Shown piece by piece: positions 40,276-51,200 of a stretch of 64,000 bases of DNA. The notes beneath the pieces are model-generated. The model did no database searches. It was given only the letters and a program-made list of their open reading frames with translations, and had not been told where the DNA came from. How positions within the stretch are numbered: the first letter of the stretch is position 1; each line of letters starts with the position of its first letter. The translations under genes and the position numbers were made by a program. This DNA is from Anadara kagoshimensis (lineage: Eukaryota > Mollusca > Bivalvia > Arcoida > Arcidae). Location: contig CM037860.1 in assembly GCA_021292105.1 (NCBI GenBank), positions 10,868,698 to 10,932,697 of the forward strand, in the 5' to 3' direction.

Positions 40276-41681
40276 GACTTTTTGATAAAGGATGATTCCC
40301 AAAACGCCGAGCTATCCGCCTATAGGAATAAATACGCAAGGAACTAGGTTTCACCCTTTTTGAGCCTCTATAGGCGTCATTACTTGAGGCCAAATATAAA
40401 TAAATCTCTGTGTAAATATATACTTTGCATCTGTAAAACATTTTTCTTTTTATAATGACGTGTGTAGAAGCTAACTTTACTGATTGGTTCGCTTTCTTTT
40501 TTATTTCAATGCTGTTATTCGCACCAAAGTGAATTACTGAAAATTACTGAAGCTTTTATATTTTGTCCAGATAAATGATTACAGTATTTGCGAATACCAG
40601 ATGGTGCAAGGATTCCTTATTTGACGAAAATGTCTATTCTTGCCTTAATTAGTGCAAGTCTCGTAAGGAAACTTTTTCTTTGAAAACAAAGCAAATGGCA
40701 TTTGATTTACCGCAACTCAAAATGAGTAGGTCTACACATTCAGATTTAAAGTCTATTGGAGGAACCACAGGCTCATGATCTTCAATCTTGCCAAGCTAGT
40801 GATATTTATCACATTTTAAACCTACCCCGACTTTTCATCTAAGGCCTTTTTACGTGCGACGATTGCACTTAGAACAGTAATGTTTTGGCATTTCGTTTAC
40901 TAGTATGTGTTCATCGTTCGGGAAACACACGGGAAATGACACGTGGCCTGAAACTGGACTGTAATATCGTTGTATATATTGTATGTATAAAGCAAATGTA
41001 TGTGCATGTCTTTATTTTTATTATGTTATTTGTGGCAGAAATAAATGTTATTGCATCTAAATTCCAACACATAATAAGATAAAAGAAAAAATTAGAGCCA
41101 TACAATATACATTTTATTAAAATGATTTAAGATAAAAATAAAATGGCACTTTGGGTTTTCGAACCCACAACATAAGACATAAAAGTCCCGACATATATCC
41201 ACTACACCACGCAGGCAATTGTTGACAATGAGAGTTTATTAATATCAAGTACGAGTATAGTATGGTATAGAAAGAGGTTATATTGGGGTAACTCTCTAAA
41301 CATTGATTTTTACAAAATTCACTATCAGCGCATATCTCTCCATTAACCATACTTTGCATATCTAACAATAAAATAAGGTAGTTTTTGTATTCAAAATATC
41401 TTTAATGGAGAGGCATGCGCTCTATATGTATTTATTAAAAAACGTGTTGATTTTCACTGACTTGTACCATGTTTGTATAGAGTTATACGGAGACTTGACC
41501 AATGGGTTGCATGTGTTAAACATATAATGCATTATTTTATTGAGATTTTTACCATAGAAACTTTTACAAAATGATAGTAGCTTTAGGTTTTTTCACTATA
41601 AATACGTCTATAACATACTTTTAAATTTGGAATCCTATAGGCGGATAGCTCGGCGTTTTGAGAATCATCCTTTTGAAAGTC
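40276..41681. mobile_element. Inverted-repeat element with ~48-bp arms
   Basis: The left arm (40276-40325) ends CGAGCTATCCGCCTATAGG. The right arm (41634-41681) begins CCTATAGGCGGATAGCTCGG and continues GCGTTTTGAGAATCATCC. The arms differ at only a few positions. The 1.3-kb interior has no transposase, but holds a tRNA-like SINE head near 41.2 kb. It is presumed a non-autonomous DNA element; target duplication is not clear. Confidence 0.65.
41105..41215 (-). mobile_element. tRNA-derived SINE fragment
   Basis: On the minus strand, TGCGTGGTGTAGTGGATATA (box A-like) is followed by GTGGGTTCGAAAACCC (box B-like). The spacing is that of a tRNA, but the arms do not pair into a clean cloverleaf, so I call it a SINE head rather than a tRNA gene. 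Confidence 0.5.
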
Positions 41682-42117
41682 TCTAATCATTTATTAAAGT
41701 CATTAAATTTTTTGTGGAAACTTTCAAGTCATATAACCTTGTCAAACATAACTTATATTCCATTTTTTAATGTTGGTCTGTACGAATAACTATATAAATC
41801 TATAGTATCTAAGGGGTTAGTGTCACCGTTTCCAAGGTGTCTTAAGTCGCCATCTTCACCTATGATGTCACACCGAAACCAAGAATTGATATGGAATTGA
41901 ATAAGATGACTGTAAAAATGATGTTAGTCTGGGAATTTGCATAGTTAACATTTTCCAAAACATTCCTTGCAAATGTTAAGAAGTATTTTTCATGTGATGC
42001 AGCGATCAATCCCATTTCCATCAAGTAAGGGAACAATGTCATTAACTATTTACTTATTTATTGATTGGGTATTCAAGAAAATTATGCATAAATTCATTAT
42101 GATAATTCACTGTCACA

Positions 42118-42366
42118 GAATGGGCTCTAGGTGGCAGAGTGGTCTAAAGCAGACAGATCACAGTGCCTTTCAGGCTCCAAGATCCCAATTCGGCAAATCC
42201 TAGCATGAAAAAATTTGTCAGTTTATTTACCAAAGGTTGATGATTTTCTGTGTACTCAGGTTTCCTCCACCATCCCAGAACTGACCACCTCAACTTCAGT
42301 GAAAGAATCTTGACTGTGCATAAAATACCATTACTCCACTTTAACACAGTAACGCCAAATTGTCGC
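42118..42366 (+). mobile_element. tRNA-derived SINE, interrupted by a hAT element
   Basis: The head GCTCTAGGTGGCAGAGTGGT resembles a tRNA-Leu/Ser box A. CAATTCGGCAAATCC follows, then a body with TTTGTCAGTTTATTTACC and CCCAGAACTGACC. The tail motif AGTGAAAGAATCTTGACTG is shared with the copies at 43.6, 60.2 and 62.1 kb. The hAT element at 42372 sits immediately downstream. Confidence 0.65.
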
Positions 42367-42371
42367 CAATG

Positions 42372-43132
42372 CAGGGCTCCAAGTAGCGAGTAAATTACTC
42401 GCATATGCGACTAACAATCAGACATGGCTAGTAAATTTCTGATGTACTCGCCAAACGGCGATCAATAAATACAGAGGCAGCGACCGAAAATTTATTTTTT
42501 GTACTGAAAAGATCGTTTTATAACCAGGAGATAATCATGTAAACAATGTAATTTGGCACACCTCGGCCGCTAGTGTTGTATACCGTTTCTTTATAGCCCC
42601 TGCTCATATACACAGAAACCCTGTCTGTGTCATGCAGGTGACACAAACGCTTGTAACTTATGATAATCCTTGGCGAAACGAGCCAGCGGGACACAGGGGA
42701 AATTGTCCTCATACGGTTTCGGCACACTATCCATTCCGAAATCAAATTGTGTTGCTAATAATGAACAACAAACGCCCACTGCCGCATTAAGCGAGCTTAA
42801 GTTTTGAATGAATTTTCTATGTTGTATGTAAAGAATGCGCAAATGTTTTGTAAAATTTGTGAAAGTGCCCTGGAACTTGCTGGTAAAACGGACTTTGTCA
42901 ATAGTGGGTCAACATCATTCAAAAAAGAAAATCTTGTGGCACATGGCAAAAATTTTTAAAATACGTGTAGTTTTAAAAATTCAGATTTTTTGTATCATTG
43001 CATGATCATGGCAAACTTTTGTTTTGGCGACCAAAATATTCAACCCTGGCTAGTAAATTTTGGCTTTGACTAGTAAAAATAAAACATGGTAGCCAGAAGG
43101 CTAGTGAAAACCAAATTCTACTTGGAGTCCTG
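42372..43132 (+). mobile_element. hAT-type element, 761 bp, with zinc-finger remnant
   Basis: The TIRs are CAGGGCTCCAAGTAG and, inverted at the right end, CAGGACTCCAAGTAG (one mismatch in 15). The flanks are CAATG on both sides (42367-42371 and 43133-43137). Subterminal GGCTAGTAAATTT repeats occur near both ends. A 38-codon frame inside keeps a zinc-finger motif, so it is an internally deleted relative of an autonomous hAT. Confidence 0.8.
42843..42959 (+). pseudogene. TTF/BED-like zinc-finger remnant of a hAT transposase
   Basis: The frame reads MFCKICESALELAGKTDFVN and then SGSTSFKKENLVAHGKNF. The pattern C-x2-C, then a G.TSFK..NL..H block, is the N-terminal DNA-binding finger found in many animal hAT transposases and their domesticated relatives. 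The downstream catalytic domain is absent, so it is a stub of the transposase. Its orientation gives the sense of the element. Confidence 0.6.
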
Positions 43133-43574
43133 CAATGGTACAAGCTAGTAATGAGAAATCTGATTCAACAAGAGACAGGTTGCACTGCACACGTTATGTG
43201 GAACAAATTCCTTTCAATTCATGCAATAAATGGGGGTAGTTTTTACTTATTGTTTGAATTAGAGTTGTAACAATATACTGGTACTGGTAGAACTGATTCA
43301 GTTGGTTTCCAATCAATGGCAGGAACACAGGTTTCAAGTATCCTAAGATGTAATGCATAAAAATGTCCAAAAAGAATCCAATTTCTTTATCAGTTTGTGC
43401 CAAAATCAACATTTTTAGAACACTTGACTGATGGTGTTATAATAATCTGAATGGTGTGTCATCAAGGACTTAAATTGTTAATGTTCATGTTTGTACAAGA
43501 TGGATTTGAACTTTATGTCGATTCAGCCATAGTCAACCTTATTTATAAAAAAGAAAACACTCACCTACCTTGTA

Positions 43575-43686
43575 CGCACAGGCAAAATTTCTGCACCTTC
43601 GCATGTAGCTGACGACGTCTCGATATAAGTGAAATATTCTTGACTGGGACGTTAAACACCATTACTCAACTCAACTCAACTCACCT
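43575..43686 (+). mobile_element. SINE tail fragment
   Basis: It contains TCTCGATATAAGTGAAATAT, TCTTGACTGGGACGTTAAAC, and the tail CACCATTACTCAACTCAACT. The same tail occurs at 60.4 and 62.3 kb. The tRNA head is missing. Confidence 0.65.
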
Positions 43687-43962
43687 ACCTTGTAATTTAA
43701 TAACTACTTGTGAGTTTTATTGAGATAAGTACAGTTTCTTAAAAAGATTTTGCATTCTGTTTGGACATCTTTTAGAAAGAGTAAAAATTTGTGTTGTCCT
43801 TCATATTCTGGAACTTATTACATGTATGTGTCTACCAGTCTGTAAATTTCTGCAATTTCATACTTGGTAATACCTTTATATACAGTAACTGTCTTAACAA
43901 GGTAATAGAAACACTTTTAATCACTCGATGTAAATTTTTATTTGTAGGGGGCCTATAGCAGG

Positions 43963-44082
43963 ATGAAGAAATCTAAGATATCACTGATGCTTTTGTTGAT
44001 GTACATAAATGGATGTTTTAGTTTTTATGTACCTGGTGTAGCACCTGTGGAATTCAAGAAAGGAGATCCAGTTGAAGTAAAG
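43963..44082 (+). CDS. TM9SF4: TM9SF4 coding exon 1
   Basis: Start codon and signal peptide [20 protein letters not shown], then [20 protein letters not shown]. The donor is AAG|GTATAA; it ends in phase 0. An acceptor-like TTTGTAG at 43941-43947 sits just upstream of the ATG. Confidence 0.93.
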
Positions 44083-47000
44083 GTATAAGAGAAGTTTAAT
44101 CCTGATATTTTTTTATACATTGAATGCTTGCTATTTATTGCAGCATCTAAACTTAATTTCAAGCTGGACAGTAATGAAGAAACTTTCCTCGGCTCAAAAA
44201 ATAATTCTGACAATATTGAATATTATAAATTTATTAATGTCAATTTTGTAAAAACTGAATCAAATGGACCATCATTAAGTATAACTATACTTTTACCTTT
44301 ATTTTAAATCTAAATTAGTATGATATCACTTTTGCACTTAATTTTGTATTTTCTTACAGATCATTAACAGTAAAATAAACTACATGTACATGGAAATTTA
44401 CAAACAGAATTAACAAAACTAAAAATAAATAGAATTGGTACTGCTGTACCACTAAGAACATTTTCAAACAGTTTGGACTTTATGTGTAGGAAATTAGAAA
44501 ATAGAAAACAGTAAAAGGTAGCTTTTTTTGCAACCCAAATTGTGAACTCAGATGTTCAAATGCTGCACATTTTAAATATTAATGATTTTCTTATCCCTCT
44601 TGTTTTTGGACTGGCTACTCCAAACGTTAAAATTGCTTGAACACACTGATCTAAACCAGGTCTCCTGGTTTTCATAGCCTATAAAGACCTCACGTGCTAG
44701 GTGGCGGTGGCCTAATGTATAAGATGTTGGTCTACAAATCCAAGGTCTCTCACTGCTGTGAGTTCAAGTCCTGCTCAGACCACATGTGGGAAAGTGAATT
44801 TTCCTTGACATTGGCCTTTACTGGTTCAACGGGGGTCAGTATAATGTGACTGGGGAGTGGTACGCTTGTCTGCGGCATACTGATTCGATGAGGTAGCACC
44901 TTAAAATTGCCCTGAGTGCACACTGGTACAAGGCAGACCATACAACACACTGGCACTTCAAATGCATACCCAAACTTGTTCATAATTAATCCATAGAGAT
45001 TAATAAAAGAGTTCTCGTCACGATTAGCTGAAAAATTGATGCATCGTTAAGCAATATTCAACCAACCAACCAACCTCACATGCTAAATTCTGGACAAGCA
45101 AGCTAGATTAATATAAATATAGTAAACCAGTAATTTGTTTCTAAATTGCTGTAAAATATATATATATGGTTTATTGTAAACACTATTTTCTCAGCAGTTC
45201 TTTATTATTTTTTCTGTAGCAAATTATATATTTTTTGTTTTTATTATTTACAGGCAGTTAAAATGGAAAGTGTAAAGACTCAGTTGCCATATGAATATTA
45301 TTCTCTACCATTTTGTCAACCTATAAATGGATTTGTGTATAAAGCTGAAAATCTAGGTAATTTATTATTGAATCATGTGAATGTTTGTGTTGGTATTGGT
45401 AATCTTTGAACGTTTTCTCTGAAAATAAGTTTTAAATCTGTAAATTAAAGGCTAGGGCTCAGATAAAGTTTTTATAGCAGCTTGGCACTGTGCCAAGTAA
45501 CCACGTGTAATGTACTCGGCACCAAGTAGTTTTCACTTCGCACAAAAGAGTGAGCGACTGAATGTAGTACAATTGATGGCTGTTGAGTGTAATACTAATT
45601 GCATTAAATTTCATTAAAACAAGTAAGAGACAAATGGTAATGTAGAGAATCTTTGCGAAAATTACATCCAGAACCAGTTCTCTTGAAAAGCTTAGATTTC
45701 TTATCAGCCATAGAGAGATATTCCCGACAATATTTACAATACATGGTGTCGTCTGCTACCTCAACCCACAGATATTTTTTGTACCATTCTTTATTAAAAT
45801 GTCTTATTAAAGCAGACGCTAACAGCGTCAGCTTTATTGCGATCAGAAAGATTTGACCGGAAGAAAAACATCAGCGCCATTTTTCCACTATCGGCAAAAA
45901 TGTGTGTAAGTTTGCACACGGCACTGTACTTCACAGAAAGACACTGACGTTCGTTATACTCGATGAAATAAAAAAAATAATAACGTAAATTCCATATAGA
46001 ATCTATGAAATACATCTACCATTTGTTTTAAATGAATAATAATTTTAAGGTCTTACAATCAATTATTATAAAAGACACCACAGGACGCAAAGTTCCGGGA
46101 ATTCCCATTGTACATGCATATATAATTAGGCAATGGATTTGATTGGTCAGTGGGCGGAACATTCACTTTCAGATTCATATTGTACTACACGTTAATGGCT
46201 ACTAAAGCATATAGATGTAATAACTAAAAAGAATTTTTAGTGGTTAAATAAAATTAATTTCACGTCGTCCGTTTATAAAATATTGAGTAGATCTAGAAGA
46301 TCTTAGGATGGTTAAACTAGCCCGTATGTAAACAAATATAATTTTTACATCGGCAATCTTTAATGTAACTGTTGTTTTTCCCCCTTTACATCAATTGAAA
46401 ATTATGGCCGAGTTGAGCATCATAATCGGGATTTCAGTTTAAAATTTATCCGGGACAATTAGAAATTTCATCAGTGCATGTTAATGCACGCAATGAAATT
46501 AAGATTTCATGAGCAAACCGGAATAAGATATAATCATGTTTATCATTTTTCAGATAATTTCTTTACGATCTGATTGGATAATAAGGTCCTTGTAAATACC
46601 GATATTACAATTTTACAAGGGTGATAAATAATTTACTCGGGTAATAAATAAAAATTACACGGGTAATAAGAAAGAGTGAATAGAGCGGTAATGGCCGCCA
46701 CTATACAGTTAAACAGAGTAAAATTTACGCTTAGTTTGTAAGTATCAATCAAATTGACACATGATGTATATTTCATTGTGTATTATCTTAATATTCTAGT
46801 TAAATTTTGCGCTCTCAATTTCCGATATTATCAATAAATTGAACTCGACATCGCTTACTCCTGGTAACCGATACACGGCGAAAGGGTAACTTTCAAGGGT
46901 AATTCTCACTAAATTTACATTCTAATTTGAGTCCGACCTGTACATGTGGAGGGCCTCCAAGTGCTTTAAATGCCGGCACCGATGATGGTAGTTGCCATGT

Positions 47001-48159
47001 GTGGTGACACTTCAACCGAACCAAACTCATCTTGAAAAAGCTTGAAAATTAATGTTTAAAGATATTCCATGTCATATTCCTTCAAATTGAATATTGTTTC
47101 CACATCCCCAAGTTAAAATCGCCGATAACGGACATGTACATATGCATGCTGATCAATGCTAGTATCACCGATGTAAACAAAATATTTAAAAAAACACTTT
47201 GGCAATTGTTTTCATATTATATTTTTAATCATGATTCATTCCATTGTGAAAAAACGAACTTTAAAAAAATTAAATAACACAGCACAAATAATTGATGTGA
47301 GACGTTCTGACCCCTGAAACCAGCTGATGGGAGTAAAAGTAGTTCACGGTCGGCGTTGCTATGGTTGCGTTATTTTATTGGAGTATAACATGAAAAACGA
47401 GCGCGTACACTTGCACTGTGTTTGTATCACAGCCTGATGTAACAGAATTTAGAAATTAAATTATTCGTTGTTAATTTTTTCATTAAAATTGTTATTTTAT
47501 GTTCATTGATAAAGAAAACATAAACCTTATTTTACAAATATACGGTTTTCGGGTTTCTTTTTATTGTAATTTTTTTTCATCTACAAAATTTTGAAAAAAT
47601 AAGTCTGAATAAAATGAGGCTGCGCCTCAGGAAATAAGAAATTCAGAAAGGTTGTAAAATTCCATATCACCTGCCTAAAAACCAGATAACTAATAATATT
47701 CCCACGGAATCGTACAAATAAGCCAACTTCAAAGTAAACATTACTACGTCATAGATATGACGTCAATGTTTCGTCATTATTCCTAAATGGCGAAGTACGC
47801 CACTAAAAATAATTAGTCGAATCCTAATTATAACTATATATGAAATTTAATTTCTTTAATTTCATTAAACGAAAATATAATAAATTATTCTGCACTGTCC
47901 TGAACAATTCTAGTCGAAAAATGTTAAACGTCCGAAAAACTAAAGTTTATAGTCTTGAATTTAAGAAGTCCTATATAAATCAGGAAATACTGATATCAAG
48001 AAACAGTCCTTGCCAGATCAGTCCGCCCTACCACCATCTGACCTTCTATTTCTTTCTTCCTACAATAAATAAAAGGGAAGAAATGTGGTTAAAAGAAATG
48101 CATACAATGTATACAAAATTTACACATTATAACATACAATGTATATACAATGTTTTTTG

Positions 48160-48209
<50 letters not shown>

Positions 48210-51200
48210 TGATTTATTTATTTATTTATTTATTTATTTATTTTTTTAATTTATTATTGTTATTAAGTTACACGTGATCATCTACAGATTCAACCAAATA
48301 ACGTGTAATACAGTATTGTCTTGTTCTGGGAGGGAAACTAGGGTGTGATTATATCTTATTCCGGTTTGCTCATGAAATCTTAATTTCATTGCGTGCATTA
48401 ACATGCACTGATGAAATTTCTAATTTCATTTCGCAAACCTTCATAAGATATAATCATGTATGTTCAAAGTTAAAAGACAATACTTTATTTTGAAATTGGT
48501 TCTCATGATGAGACTGCTGAGTATTTCTTAAATAGTGTCTTTTGAAAGTGGTATCACTGGACCAGTTTCCCATTTGCAAAATCTCGATACAAGATAAACC
48601 TTTAGCTCTAGCCTTTGATGTGGACGCCCCGCGAGTAGAATGAGCCTTAAACTCACTAGTATCTATACCTGCCGCTTCTAAAAGCTTGACTAACCATCCT
48701 GCGATAGAGCACGGTACCACAGGCTTATGTGGCTCCACATAGCTTAATAGCAACTGGTTACGGGGTGAATCCATGCGGCACCTCCATTGTCTTGTTCTCT
48801 CTAAATATTATTTTAAACAGAGAACTACACAAAGGCGTTGGTCATTATCTTATTCTTGAAAAGTCAGAACTAAAGGAGATTGACCAACTTTACGTGACTT
48901 TGTAAGTCTGCTCAAGGTAAATGAAACATCATTATCATTGAGAACCATGTATCTTATATCAAGGGCACATAACTCTGATGACCTTCCAGCCAATGTCAAA
49001 GCTAAAAGCATTGACAGTTTAAAAGATAACATTTTATCTGAAAGGCTCTCGTTAGATCCCATCGAAATTATATAATTCAAAACTGTATCAACCTCCCACA
49101 TAGTTTTATACCTCGGAGCTGGAGGATTAGCATTGAAACACGCTCTCAGAGTGCCCCTAACCATAGGATGTTGACCAGCTTTGTAACCATCTATGATTTC
49201 ATGATACGCCGAAATTGACGATCGACGAGAATTAATGGTCCGGTAACTGTCACCTTTATAATGACAGCTAGATAGATAATTGACAATTTCTACCACAGGG
49301 GCTTGAAATGGATTAATTTGTCGTGGAACACACCAACCACGCCACTGTTTCCAACAGCTGTTGTAAGATTTGTTTGTTCCTTGCCGCTTTGTGTGAACTG
49401 ATAATAATTCGGCAGCTTGTTCAGAAACACCTCTCTCAATATTGCGTTTCCGGAGATTTTCCAAGCCGCTAGCCGAAAGCTCGCCTGGTTCATGAGAGGA
49501 TGGGTCCCTCTCGACTGGGATGTTATCAGATCCTTGAAAGGGGGTAGCAGAATCGGTAAATCTACCAGGAGACTCATTAATTGTGGAAACCAAGGTTGTG
49601 TCTGCCAAGGTGGTGCAATTAAGACCACTGTAGCCCTTTCCTCTATTACCTTCTGTAGACACCTCGGTATCATACAAAAGGGAGGGAAGAGATAAAGACC
49701 TGTCCCCTTCCAAGACATTTGAAAAGCATCTACTGCTTGAGCGTAAGGATCTGGGTGCCAGCTCACATAATCCGGGAGTTGTGCATTGTGACGACTGGCA
49801 AACAAATCCAACTCGAACGGGCCCCATGTCAGATTTATCGACTCGAACACGGACCTCTTCAGCTGCCAATCGCTGTTGTCCGTGTAATTTCTGGACTGCC
49901 AGTCGGCATCTGCGTTCAAAAGACCCGGGACATATTCTGCGGTCAAATTATTTCTCTCTCGAGGCAGAATTCCATTAATGTTTTGGTCAAAATCACCAGT
50001 TGACGGGATTCGTACCCCCCATTTTTTGGATATGCGCTAAAGCCGTCTTGTTGTCCACACGTAGATGGACGTGGCATTTCATGCGAGTCTTTGCGAGACT
50101 CCTCACAGCAAACAGAGCTGCTTTTAATTCCAACACATTTATATGCTCTAATTTCTCTGCCTCTGTCCAGAGACCTTGGATTTTCACATTGCCCCATGCC
50201 GCACCCCAACCCGATTTTGAGGCATCGGTGTGAATTATCATATCTGGATTGGAAATTATCATGGATTTCCCATTCCAGTCCTTCATTTGGAAAATCCACC
50301 ACCGAAGTTCGGTCACACAGTCCGCTGTCAGACATATCTTTGTCTGATAAGACTTGTATTCCAGCAGGCCCTTTATTTGAGACATCTGCAGGTGTCGGTA
50401 ATGGAGTGGGACAGGTGCTATTGCTTGCATGAAGAAGTCATGTGACCTAGAATTTCCGCTAACTCGCGGACACTGGCCGATTTCTTCATTGTCAATGGTT
50501 TGCATTTGTGTATAATTACAAACTTCACGTTGTTACACAATTTAGAGCATTTTCATTGGTTGTCGTCTTGCAAAAACACGGTGTTATTTTCCAATAACAA
50601 CGTTTTCTACCGGAACTACTTTGGGCCTGTTTCGGGGATTACCCATCTCTGAACAGCCATTTTAAGATTGTAAACAAACGGGGAGGTCGGGAACGATTTC
50701 ACATAGAAACATTAAAATACTTTGATCTTTTTACAAATTCAAATTTTAAAAAATTAATTCAAAGATGTTCTGATTAATTTTCACCGATATTTTTAATAAT
50801 TTACATTTAAGATTGTACATTTATAAAAATTTATGTTTTTCAAAATCGACATTTTTTCGTCACCGAGCATTTTACGTGTCTATGGACTACAAAGTATAAG
50901 CAATATGACACGCACCATGGTATTCTCGGATGCCAAACCTCAGTGCGGGGTGTTTTGTTTGAAATTCATCACATGCGCATCCTTTTGAAAGCAAAGACAT
51001 TTTATTTCCCCCAGACAATGTATAGCCGGGGATCAGGATAAATATTTTGAAGAATGCAATGCCAGTGTGCAAATAAGATGGTTGATTATGAACTGGATCT
51101 TGATGATAATGACAGAGATAGGCCTGCCAATAATAATTTAATAAAATTGATAACATACTATATTCCAGTCTAATGTTCACCCGTACCGCTTGTTTACCTT

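Larger units (their letters stand above)
46458..48423. mobile_element. Inverted-repeat unit with DIRS-like termini
   Basis: About 80 bp at 46458-46537 is repeated, inverted and essentially perfect, at 48344-48423 (includes AGTGCATGTTAATGCACGC and GCAAACCGGAATAAGATATA). The GCAAACC..ATAAGATATAATCAT part resembles the ends of the neighbouring DIRS element. Inside are a dispersed repeat (47270-47480) and a block (about 47690-47790) shared with the sense-strand 5' end of the DIRS element. It looks like a non-coding relative abutting it. Confidence 0.6.

Noticed and set aside
41105-41215. Functional tRNA gene on the minus strand
   Set aside because: Box A- and box B-like sequences are present but the arms do not fold cleanly; a SINE head is more likely.
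49417-50445. Plus-strand frames of 70-113 codons over the DIRS RNase H and recombinase region
   Set aside because: Antisense shadows of the minus-strand element regions.
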